From: Candidatus Bathyarchaeota archaeon
Lineage (GTDB): Archaea; Thermoproteota; Bathyarchaeia; 40CM-2-53-6; FEN-987
Length of the DNA stretch: 5,614 bases
Assembly: GCA_023247835.1 (NCBI GenBank)
Contig: JAHFFU010000011.1
Coordinates: 1-5,614, forward strand
Reading direction: 5' to 3'
Shown here: one piece after another, positions 1 through 5,614 of the stretch
Layout: every line of letters starts with the position of its first letter
How positions within the stretch are numbered: position 1 is the first letter of the stretch
Notes under the pieces: model-generated
The model's database searches: none
Told to the model about the DNA's origin: nothing
Seen by the model: the letters and a program-made list of their open reading frames with translations, nothing else
Position numbers and translations under genes: made by a program

Positions 1-999
1 CGCATAGCTACACGCGAGAGAGTTGCAATGTACGATCTGACTCCCTTTACCAAAATAGACGTAACAGGGGACAAGGCATTGGAGTTCTTGCAGCACCTAA
101 CAACCAACGATATGGACCAACCCGTCGGCCGCGTGGTCTACACATCAATGTTGGATGAGAAGGCGGGAATAATGTGTGATTTGACAATATCGCGCTTGGG
201 GCCAAATCATTTCCGAGTAATAACCGGTGGTTCAGTCGGGCCGCATGACCTCGCTTGGATGCTGAAACACCTGCCTTCCGATGGGTCTGTTCACGTAACG
301 GACGTTACCTCTAGCTACTGTTGCGTGGGGTTGTGGGGGCCTAAAGCTCGTGACACGATAGAACGAGTTAGTGGAGATGATTTTTCGAACAGTGCGTTTC
401 CGTACTACACCGCTCGAAGAATAGCGGTAGAGTCGGTTCCGGCGCTGGCTTTGCGCGTATCGTACGCGGGCGAATTAGGATTGGAGATTTACACGCAGGC
501 AGAGTACGGCCTGACGCTTTGGGACACGCTTTGGGCGGCGTGAGAATACTTCGGCATTGTTGCCGGCGGCCTCGGAGCCTTCGATTCGCTACGCCTTGAG
601 AAAGGATACCGGCTTTGGGGGGCAGACATTCACACAGAATACAATAACTACGAGGCGGGCCTCGAATTTATCGTTAAATTCAACAAAGGTGATTTCGTTG
701 GCCGGGACGCCCTTCTACGCATCAAAGATGGAGGGATCAGCCGCAAACTGTCTTGCATGGTTCTAGATGATTCTGATAAAGTAGTAATGGGCAAAGAGCC
801 CATCCTAGATGGGGAACGGTTGTTGGGCTACGTGACCAGCGCGAACTATGGATACACAGTTGGCAAGGGCATAGTGTATGGCTATCTTCCGATAGATTGT
901 GCAAAGGAAGGAAAAAAGGTTGAAGTGTATTACTTTGGTAAACGCTACTCAGCCACTGTAGTTAAGGAACCTCTGCTTCCGACGCCAAGGCTGCGATAA
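1..999 (+). pseudogene. C-terminal (GcvT-like) part of a dimethylglycine/sarcosine dehydrogenase-family protein, interrupted by one in-frame TGA
   Basis: The reading frame is open from base 1 and ends with TAA at 997-999, apart from a TGA at 541-543. The family couples an N-terminal FAD amine oxidase to a C-terminal aminomethyltransferase (GcvT) half that passes the released one-carbon unit to a folate; only the GcvT half is in the window. Visible marks are MYDLTPFTK at 28-54, the MCDLT segment with its conserved Asp at 178-180, VGLWGPKARD, SYAGELGLEIY, then after the stop GAFDSLRLEKGYRLWGADIH and a GcvT C-terminal barrel with GYVTSANYGYTVG. The ATG at 28 is probably internal: bases 1-27 read RIATRERVA, which runs directly into MYDLTPF as in full-length relatives. 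The TGA lies between LWAA and EYFGIVAGG, where relatives usually have Gly; GGA or CGA would be one substitution away. All 151 sense codons after it remain clean, so the lesion is recent, a sequencing error, or read through. A restart at the ATG at 757 would give only an 80-residue tail. Confidence 0.85.
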
Positions 1000-1032
1000 T
1001 TAGCACCTCACTGAAAGTTCCGTAGAGGCTAC

Positions 1033-1470
1033 TTACGTTTCCAGCTGTTTCTTCACGCACGCGAAGACTTCACTTATACTTTTTTGGGTTGCTCCGCCGA
1101 TAACCCTTTGGCCAACCCCCGCCAATGTTCCGCCAATCTTAACGTCCGCTACGTACGTGATTCTAGTTCCCATCCCTGTCTCCGCAAGATCAATCGACGT
1201 ATCCAAATCCACACTACTGCCTACCCCTGTGCCTGTACCTTTGAGGCGCGCATGTGACGGCGGATTCTTCTCTACAATGGCCAGCTGGAATCTAAAGTCT
1301 CCTTTCATAAAACCGATTCCCACACGCGCCACTGCAGCGAACATGTCTTCGCCTTCAACATGAAGACTTTTCAAATCGGGTAAGCACTTGCCAATCCTGT
1401 TTGGGTCGATAACGAACTCCCAGACCTTGTCTCTGGGCGCCTTCACTTCAAGGATTCCCTCAAAATTCAT
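1033..1470 (-). CDS. CoxG-like protein (SRPBCC fold, carbon monoxide dehydrogenase subunit G family)
   Basis: The 145-residue product matches the CoxG family in length and pattern: an N-terminal strand FEGILEVKAPRDKVWEFV, the segment DPNRIGKCLPDLKSL at residues 22-36, a glycine-rich middle (KGTGTGVGSSVDLD), and the C-terminal helix entry GTLAGVGQRVI at 114-124. In Oligotropha, CoxG helps attach CO dehydrogenase to the membrane; in general the fold is a helix-grip cavity that can bind hydrophobic ligands. This copy ends in KKQLET soon after the helix and has no membrane tail, so it is probably soluble. No CO dehydrogenase genes (coxL, coxM, coxS) are in the window, so a role in CO oxidation is not supported here. 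It ends in TAA, is convergent with the GcvT-like gene (33-base gap) and divergent from the aldehyde dehydrogenase gene. The start ATG at 1470 is preceded directly by TAGGA, too close for a normal Shine-Dalgarno, with a TATA-like stretch about 25 bases upstream. Confidence 0.85.
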   Translation of the reverse strand: MNFEGILEVKAPRDKVWEFVIDPNRIGKCLPDLKSLHVEGEDMFAAVARVGIGFMKGDFRFQLAIVEKNPPSHARLKGTGTGVGSSVDLDTSIDLAETGMGTRITYVADVKIGGTLAGVGQRVIGGATQKSISEVFACVKKQLET

Positions 1471-1490
1471 TCCTAATCCCGCCTCGCAGG

Positions 1491-1500
1491 TTTTCTTTAC
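1491..1500 (-). promoter_or_regulatory. Possible TATA-like box for the CoxG-like gene
   Basis: On the minus strand these bases read GTAAAGAAAA, centred about 25 bases upstream of the ATG at 1470. That spacing would put the transcript start at or within a few bases of the start codon, as in leaderless archaeal genes. The match to a TATA consensus is weak, and no clear purine-rich BRE precedes it. Confidence 0.3.
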
Positions 1501-1561
1501 AGTACGAGTGATGGCGGTTGAATAAGGGCTACGGTTGTGCTGAAAGGAAATTCACAAGGTG

Positions 1562-1575
1562 CTTTGCAGTCAAAG
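1562..1575. other. Short inverted repeat in the divergent intergenic region
   Basis: CTTTG and CAAAG flank a four-base CAGT spacer. The repeat sits in the 206-base gap between the divergent CoxG-like and aldehyde dehydrogenase genes, about 100 bases before the latter's ATG. It could be a regulator's operator, but a five-base stem is common by chance. I see no gene or RNA in the rest of the gap. Confidence 0.15.
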
Positions 1576-1644
1576 TGTATCACAGCGATTTTTCTCCGTT
1601 GTGCTCGAAAAATCCAGTTCGGGTTCCAATGGTCCGCTCACAAG

Positions 1645-1653
1645 TTTAAAATA
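1645..1653 (+). promoter_or_regulatory. Archaeal TATA box for the aldehyde dehydrogenase gene
   Basis: TTTAAAATA is centred 28 bases before the ATG at 1677. Archaeal TATA boxes usually lie about 25-30 bases before the transcription start, so the transcript would begin at or just before the start codon. No Shine-Dalgarno is visible between the box and the ATG, which agrees with a leaderless or near-leaderless mRNA. Confidence 0.6.
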
Positions 1654-1676
1654 CATACTGCCCACGCAGACCTACT

Positions 1677-3173
1677 ATGCCCAGATTAATGTTCATTGAT
1701 AACGAATGGGTTTCCTCTTCGAACGAGAAACAGCTGAATGTCTTCGACCCTTCGAAAGGACAGGTTTTGGATACCGTCCCACATGCAACGAAAGATGATG
1801 TCGGGAGGGCAGTTGACGCGGCGTATGATGCTTTCAAGAGGGGCGTATGGAGCAAGATTCCGCCGGGAGATAGGGCTAATCTACTTCTCAGAGTCGCTGG
1901 GATCTTAGAACAGAGGTCAGAAGAATTCGCAAAGCTCGAGTGTGTTAATTCGGGAAAATCCATCAAACAATGCGTAAACTACGACATTCCCTACACTATT
2001 GATAATATCCGGTTCATTGCTGGCGCAGCAAGAATCCTAGAAGGAAAAGCGATGGGAGAATATGTCAGCGAGGGCACTAGCGCGATCAGGAGAGAGCCAA
2101 TAGGAGTAGTAGCGGTCATAACCCCCTGGAACTATCCATTAATGATGGTGGTCTGGAGAGCGTTTCCAGCACTAGCCATGGGGAACACCGTCGTCGTCAA
2201 ACCCGCAACCTATACACCCCTCACCACAATTGAACTCGCCAAGATAATGCAGGAGGCCGGGCTGCCCAAGGGCGTAATGAACGTCGTGACGGGCCCTGGG
2301 ACGGAGGTTGGTGAAGCCCTAGCCACTCATCCCAACGTTGACATGATAGCCTTCACGGGTAGCACTGAGGTTGGAAAGAGGCTTTCGGAACTCGGTTCAA
2401 GCACGGTAAAGAAGGTCTCATTGGAACTGGGAGGAAAAGCGCCCTTCATCGTCTTCAATGATGCCGATATCGAATCCGCAGTGCGAGGCGCAGTAGCCGC
2501 AGGTCTAGTAAACAATGGGCAGGACTGCGCAAACTCAACTAGGTACTACATCCACAAGTCTATCCTCGACAGATACACTAAGAGCCTCGACCAGGAACTC
2601 GACAAAGTGAAGATAGGGGACACACAGGACAATAACACAGATCTCGGTCCACTAGTGTCTGATGCGCATCGAAAGAGGGTGGAAGGATATATCCAAAAAG
2701 GCGTTGAAGAGGGCGGTCGACTACTCAAGGGCGGAAAGGAGCCTAAGATACCCGGCCATGAAGGAGGATACTACCTGGAGCCCACTGTGATTCAAACCGA
2801 TAATCATGACTCCTCCATCGTTATGGAGGAAATCTTCGGGCCGGTCTTCACCGTACTAAAATTCGACAATTATGAAGATGTCATCGACAAGAGCAATAGC
2901 GTAGTATATGGTCTAGGCGCTTCTGTCTGGACGAAGGATGTTACAACCGCAATGAGGGCTGTGAGGGATCTGCGCTTCGGAACCGTCTGGGTCAATGACC
3001 ACGTGCCAATCCCATCCGAGATGCCTTGGGCGGGATACAAACAGAGCGGCCATGGTGCCTCACTATCGGCTTATTCTCTGGAAGAGTTTTCTTACATCAA
3101 GCACGTCTACGTGGACATCTCAGGAACACCAAGGAAGTCTTGGCATTTCGCGGTGTACGGGCAAAAAAGTTAG
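1677..3173 (+). CDS. NAD(P)-dependent aldehyde dehydrogenase, betaine-aldehyde/gamma-aminobutyraldehyde type
   Basis: The 498-residue product is a complete member of the aldehyde dehydrogenase superfamily, which oxidises aldehydes to acids in the cytosol with NAD or NADP. All key parts are visible: TPWNYP at 149-154 with oxyanion-hole Asn152, VVKP with Lys175, the nucleotide-binding FTGST at 226-230, general-base Glu250 in LELGGK, nucleophile Cys284 in NNGQDC, and EIFGPV with Glu385. The GQDC context, together with TPWNYPLMMVVW, resembles the amino-aldehyde group (betaine aldehyde, gamma-aminobutyraldehyde) more than acetaldehyde or semialdehyde enzymes, but the true substrate cannot be settled from sequence. 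The ATG at 1677 is chosen because a TATA box lies 28 bases upstream and MPRLMFIDNEWV is a normal N-terminus. The stop is TAG. Its neighbours suggest catabolism of methylated or amino compounds. No damage is seen. Confidence 0.95.
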   Translation: MPRLMFIDNEWVSSSNEKQLNVFDPSKGQVLDTVPHATKDDVGRAVDAAYDAFKRGVWSKIPPGDRANLLLRVAGILEQRSEEFAKLECVNSGKSIKQCVNYDIPYTIDNIRFIAGAARILEGKAMGEYVSEGTSAIRREPIGVVAVITPWNYPLMMVVWRAFPALAMGNTVVVKPATYTPLTTIELAKIMQEAGLPKGVMNVVTGPGTEVGEALATHPNVDMIAFTGSTEVGKRLSELGSSTVKKVSLELGGKAPFIVFNDADIESAVRGAVAAGLVNNGQDCANSTRYYIHKSILDRYTKSLDQELDKVKIGDTQDNNTDLGPLVSDAHRKRVEGYIQKGVEEGGRLLKGGKEPKIPGHEGGYYLEPTVIQTDNHDSSIVMEEIFGPVFTVLKFDNYEDVIDKSNSVVYGLGASVWTKDVTTAMRAVRDLRFGTVWVNDHVPIPSEMPWAGYKQSGHGASLSAYSLEEFSYIKHVYVDISGTPRKSWHFAVYGQKS

Positions 3174-3240
3174 AGGCTAACCACATCGTAAACTAGGGAC
3201 ACAAAAGTGTTAGAAGACTTGCTGCAAGACCCTATAGATG

Positions 3241-4503
3241 CTACTCTAAGATCCGGCCATCGTAGAGCTTGTACATGAACTCTGTAATGTTTTCAAGCGT
3301 CAGACGGCGTGGGTTGTAACGCGGGAGATTGTACAGATACTGCCGATCCTTCACGAGGTACTCAGCGAATTTAGGAAGGTAATCTTGTGGTACATTCCAG
3401 TCTTTTAGTTTGAGTGGTAGTTCAACGTCATGTGCTAGGTCGAGGACCGCCTCTATTGCTTTCACGGCGGCGGCTCTATCGCTTATTCCGTGCACGTCTT
3501 CGCCCATAGCCTGAGCGAAGCGCTTGAGCTTCGGGATGCAATTTGGAAGGTTATACTCCATGATGTAGGGAAGACACAAGCCCACTGCGTTACCATGAGG
3601 AATATTGAACTTAGGCCCCAAGGCCTCAGCCACACAATGTCCAAGGATAGCCGGGCCACCAATCCATGGATAAGTTATCACAATGCCCCCTAGCATCGCA
3701 GCCATGGCTATATTCAGCCTGGCCTCCAAGTCGTCTGGTTTGTGGTAGGCTCTTCGAGAGTACTGAGCCACAAGTTCGATAGACATGACGGCTTGCGCGT
3801 CAGAAATCGGGTTGGCTTCTGAACAGATGTACCCCTCACCATTATGTCCGAGTGCGTCGAAAGCAGTTGCCGCAGTCTGCTTAGCGGGCAACCCGAGAGT
3901 CATCAAGGGGTCTACTATCGCGACGTCCGCGAGCATGGCAGGGCTCGCTATCCAAGTTTTGTACATCGTTTCTTTCTCGATCATGACCGCGAACCAACTC
4001 GTTTCGCTTCCAGTTCCTGCTGTTGTTGGGATCATTATCTTCGGGGCTGCACGAACTTTGAACCTGTCCTCAAGAGGGGTCGCGTAATGCTGCAGTGGGC
4101 CTTCGTTTGTGAGCAGGCCGGCTGCTACTTTGGCGGAGTCCATACTCGCTCCCCCTCCAACTCCAACAACGAGATTGAACTTTCCGTCACGGGCAAATTT
4201 GGCGCAGGCAGTCATCGAATCCATCGAAGGTTCCGCAGTCAATTCATCGTAAACGGTAATGTTCAGCCCCTGCTTCTCCAAATGCGGCCTCACCTTGTCA
4301 ACGAGACCAGCTTTGCTGACCCCTTTGTCCGTTACGATCAGGACTTTCTTTCCACCCGATGACGAGAGCAGACGCGTGGCTTCTAGGCCAACTTTCTCGA
4401 CCGCACCAGTTCCGACGATGATCCTAGGAACATTGTCCCATTGCCAGTATTTTGCTTCGTACAGATTCGGTTCGAATTGACCAAAAGGAATCGAGGATGT
4501 CAT
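3241..4503 (-). CDS. Iron-containing alcohol dehydrogenase (type III)
   Basis: This is a complete 420-residue protein of the Fe-dependent alcohol dehydrogenase family, which reversibly converts alcohols to aldehydes or ketones with NAD(P). Visible motifs are the dinucleotide-binding GGGASMDSAK at 116-125, PTTAGTGSE at 159-167, and the four expected metal ligands Asp216 and His220 (FDALGH), His289 (LGHC) and His303 (NIPHG). Unusually, the motif often written HGMxHxLG reads HCVAEALG here, with Glu293 replacing the second His, which in relatives lies near the active site; this may affect substrate choice or rate. The substrate is unknown. An in-frame GTG start at 4542 would add 13 residues (LNILAKACNLNS after the first), but it overlaps the TATA-like box at 4531-4539, so the ATG at 4503 is preferred. 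The gene ends in TAG, is convergent with the aldehyde dehydrogenase gene (67-base gap) and divergent from the permease gene, with an insertion sequence just upstream. Confidence 0.93.
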   Translation of the reverse strand: MTSSIPFGQFEPNLYEAKYWQWDNVPRIIVGTGAVEKVGLEATRLLSSSGGKKVLIVTDKGVSKAGLVDKVRPHLEKQGLNITVYDELTAEPSMDSMTACAKFARDGKFNLVVGVGGGASMDSAKVAAGLLTNEGPLQHYATPLEDRFKVRAAPKIMIPTTAGTGSETSWFAVMIEKETMYKTWIASPAMLADVAIVDPLMTLGLPAKQTAATAFDALGHNGEGYICSEANPISDAQAVMSIELVAQYSRRAYHKPDDLEARLNIAMAAMLGGIVITYPWIGGPAILGHCVAEALGPKFNIPHGNAVGLCLPYIMEYNLPNCIPKLKRFAQAMGEDVHGISDRAAAVKAIEAVLDLAHDVELPLKLKDWNVPQDYLPKFAEYLVKDRQYLYNLPRYNPRRLTLENITEFMYKLYDGRILE

Positions 4504-4530
4504 CGAATTCAAATTGCATGCTTTCGCGAG

Positions 4531-4539
4531 AATATTTAA
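4531..4539 (-). promoter_or_regulatory. TATA-like box for the alcohol dehydrogenase gene, overlapping an insertion-sequence end
   Basis: On the minus strand this reads TTAAATATT, centred about 32 bases before the ATG at 4503, giving a predicted leader of only a few bases. Bases 4535-4539 are also the outer end of the insertion sequence's left repeat, so part of this box may have come from the element. The position argues for the ATG at 4503 as the real start. Confidence 0.5.
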
Positions 4540-4559
4540 CACTTGCCAGCAACACGAGA
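4535..4559 (+). repeat. Left terminal inverted repeat of the insertion sequence
   Basis: It matches the reverse complement of 5370-5394 at 18 of 25 positions by eye. Shared blocks are TTTAA, ACTTG, CA, CAC and AGA in the same order and spacing. Similarity stops outside TTTAA, which marks the probable outer edge. Confidence 0.55.
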
Positions 4560-5362
4560 GAAGCGAAGCTAGAACAGGTAGTTGTCACGAAATTCAGTCA
4601 TCAGAGTTCCGTTGAGGTTTTTCTTGCAAGGGGAACATCGACTGCACGGGCGGGAAGGACTGGAGCCAAGACCCAAGGCACCTCACACCATCCACAGAGT
4701 AGATTCCATCATAGCTGAGAGGGCAACAACTCTTCGCCGAGAGAAGGGTTGGGGACCGCAACTCATAGCCGGATACCTTGGGACCCAAGACATCAAGGTC
4801 GGCTCAACAACCGTCTACCATCTCTTATGCAGAGAAGGACTCAAGTATCCCTTAACCAAACCTAGAACCAAGCGAACCTACCGACGTTGGCAAAGAAAGC
4901 ACCCGAACAGCCTATGGCAATGCGACCTGAAGCTCGTAGGCCCAAAATGGCTCATCACCATCCTAGACGACCACAGCCGCTACGTCACAGCCTCCGAGAT
5001 ATTCAAAGAAGGAACCACCGAGAGCTCATCAGCCTCCTCGACATGGCTATCGTGAATACAGCAAGCCCAAGGAGATTCCCACGGACCATGGAAGCCAGTT
5101 CTGGAGCGTACGAAAAGGTGAATCAGGCTTCGACACGTACTGCCAGCGGCAGAGGATCAAACATATCCTCGGAGGAATCGGCAAACCCACAACCAAAGGC
5201 AAGATCGAACGATGGTTCCGAACCTACGACCGAGAACACGCAAAATTCGAGCTGCACTGGAAATTCATAGAATACTACAACTACGAACGGCCGCATATAG
5301 CGCTAAACTATAAACCCCCAGCAGAAGTCTACTTCAACAACGTGCCAAATGTCATGGTATAG
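4545..5362 (+). pseudogene. Frameshifted rve-fold DDE transposase
   Basis: Homologous sequence runs through three frames. A probable helix-turn-helix part, TREAKLEQVV...SSVEVFLARG, is read from about 4554 to 4634. After a frame change with perhaps a dozen residues missing, the next frame gives GREGLEPRPKAPHTIHR, KGWGPQLIAGYLG and the first catalytic Asp in WQCDLK (Asp codon 4924-4926), continuing as ITILDDHSRYVTASEIFKEGTTE to about 5022. A short third-frame piece reads LISLLDMAI (5025-5051), and from 5051 the last frame gives REYSKPKEIPTDHGSQFW (second Asp), GGIGKPTTKGKIERWF (catalytic Glu) and YYNYERPHIALNYKPPAEVYF, ending in TAG at 5360-5362. The two later breaks each look like loss of one base. 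No convincing start codon for the helix-turn-helix frame is seen. The DDE triad survives across frames, so decay is moderate. No intact product is expected. Confidence 0.85.
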
Positions 5363-5369
5363 CACACTA

Positions 5370-5394
5370 TCTGGTGGGTATGACAAGTCTTAAA
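5370..5394 (-). repeat. Right terminal inverted repeat of the insertion sequence
   Basis: Its reverse complement starts TTTAAGACTTGTCA and matches the left repeat at 12 of the first 14 positions and 18 of 25 overall. It begins eight bases after the transposase stop codon, as expected for a compact insertion sequence. Confidence 0.55.
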
Positions 5395-5396
5395 GG
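5388..5396 (+). promoter_or_regulatory. Weak TATA-like box upstream of the permease gene
   Basis: TCTTAAAGG is centred 45 bases before the ATG at 5437 and would give a leader of roughly 20 bases. It overlaps the right end of the insertion sequence. The match is poor. A GAGGT at 5430-5434 lies only two bases from the ATG, too close for a standard Shine-Dalgarno. Confidence 0.25.
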
Positions 5397-5436
5397 TGCA
5401 CAGCCCGCATGAAAAGTCTTCTAGTGGCCGAGGTTT

Positions 5437-5614
5437 ATGCGTAAAACACCTGTCTTCACGAGAGACGCAACGGGCCTGAGACGCGAATGGAAAGCTCGCG
5501 ACGCATTCATGTTTAATCTTCTCACTATGGGCATCCTGTCTGGTGCTGCTTATTCACTCGGCACGGCACCTGCCGCATTCCCCGGTGGGAATCTGGTTCT
5601 AGGAATACTGCTTA
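5437..5614 (+). CDS. APC-superfamily amino acid permease, N-terminal fragment
   Basis: The 59 codons seen run off the right edge without a stop. The N-terminus MRKTPVFTRDATGLRREW followed by RDAFMFNLL is typical of archaeal amino acid/polyamine permeases of the APC superfamily, which import amino acids across the cell membrane by secondary transport. A charged cytoplasmic leader of about 22 residues is followed by a first membrane segment (AFMFNLLTMGILSGAAYSLG, about 23-42) and the beginning of a second (LVLGILL). The ATG at 5437 is chosen because it gives this expected N-terminus in full; no upstream in-frame start is needed. The gene is divergent from the alcohol dehydrogenase gene, with the insertion sequence between them. 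The substrate is unknown, but uptake of an amino acid or amine would suit the neighbouring catabolic genes. No damage is visible in this fragment. Confidence 0.8.
   Translation, partial: MRKTPVFTRDATGLRREWKARDAFMFNLLTMGILSGAAYSLGTAPAAFPGGNLVLGILL

Larger units (their letters stand above)
4535..5394 (+). mobile_element. Decayed insertion sequence with an rve-type (IS481-like) DDE transposase
   Basis: The element is about 860 bases. It is bounded by imperfect 25-base inverted repeats (4535-4559 and 5370-5394) and filled almost entirely by a broken transposase gene whose stop at 5360-5362 lies eight bases before the right repeat. This compact single-gene layout and the DDE core fit IS481-like or related rve elements; the exact family is uncertain. 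I found no matching target-site duplication: the flanks read AGAATA on the left and GGTGCA on the right, which points to an old insertion or slightly misplaced ends. It lies between the divergent alcohol dehydrogenase and permease genes and disrupts neither coding region. It should not be able to move by itself but could be moved by a related active transposase. Confidence 0.7.

Noticed and set aside
28..543. A separate 171-residue GcvT-like protein
   Set aside because: It is a slice of a longer frame: open upstream to the window edge, and continuing in the same frame after the TGA with conserved sequence.
541..543. Selenocysteine or other genetic-code change at TGA
   Set aside because: The position is a surface-type Gly site in relatives rather than a redox site, and no other intact gene here uses an internal TGA; kept only as a point to check.
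757..999. A separate 80-residue gene starting at MVLDDSDKV
   Set aside because: It is the C-terminal tail of the same GcvT-like frame; the ATG is an internal Met, and no promoter or ribosome site of its own is seen.
3174..3240. Terminators between the convergent dehydrogenase genes
   Set aside because: Only two four-base stems (ACAC/GTGT at 3199-3210 and CTTG/CAAG at 3218-3228) and no T-run longer than four on either strand; too weak to call.
3844..4362. 172-codon open frame on the plus strand
   Set aside because: It lies wholly inside the alcohol dehydrogenase gene on the other strand, and its cysteine- and arginine-rich translation resembles no protein.
4504..4542. N-terminal extension of the alcohol dehydrogenase from a GTG start
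   Set aside because: The GTG adjoins and overlaps the TATA-like box, and the 13 extra residues look unlike the family's N-terminus.
5414..5423. Ten-base AAGTCTTCTA shared with the minus strand at 3211-3220
   Set aside because: A ten-base match is expected many times by chance in a window of this size.

Overview
The window reads as archaeal chromosomal DNA, probably from a heterotrophic, amino-acid or methylamine-using lineage. Support comes from a TATA-like box about 25-30 bases before a start codon with no proper Shine-Dalgarno (clearest at 1645-1653 ahead of the ATG at 1677), free use of AGA/AGG/ATA codons, and a transposase and permease of types common in archaea. I cannot name the taxon; Thermoplasmatota or non-ammonia-oxidising Thermoproteota are guesses.

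Layout. 1-999 (+) is the 3' part of a dimethylglycine/sarcosine dehydrogenase-like gene: the folate-binding GcvT half, with its FAD half off the window. It is broken by one in-frame TGA at 541-543, while the coding sequence on both sides stays clean. 1033-1470 (-) is an intact CoxG-like (SRPBCC fold) gene convergent with it. A 206-base divergent intergenic region (1471-1676) separates it from 1677-3173 (+), a complete aldehyde dehydrogenase of the betaine-aldehyde/gamma-aminobutyraldehyde type. Convergent with that is 3241-4503 (-), a complete iron-containing alcohol dehydrogenase; its start is better placed at the ATG ending at 4503 than at an upstream GTG. 4535-5394 is a decayed insertion sequence: an rve-fold (IS481-like) DDE transposase gene broken by at least three frame changes, flanked by imperfect 25-base terminal inverted repeats that I matched by eye (18/25). 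5437-5614 (+) is the first 59 codons of an APC-superfamily amino acid permease running off the right edge.

How the genes may work together (inference). Demethylation of dimethylglycine or sarcosine, oxidation of an amino-aldehyde, interconversion of alcohol and aldehyde, and amino acid uptake would fit a small catabolic island for methylated or amino compounds. The genes alternate in strand and are therefore separately transcribed, so the link is by neighbourhood only. The insertion sequence sits between the divergent alcohol dehydrogenase and permease genes, and its left end overlaps the TATA-like box of the dehydrogenase.

I do not see a clearly novel defence or mobile system. The points most worth checking are the single in-frame TGA, the insertion-sequence end acting as part of a promoter, and the unusual His-to-Glu change in the metal-site motif of the alcohol dehydrogenase.
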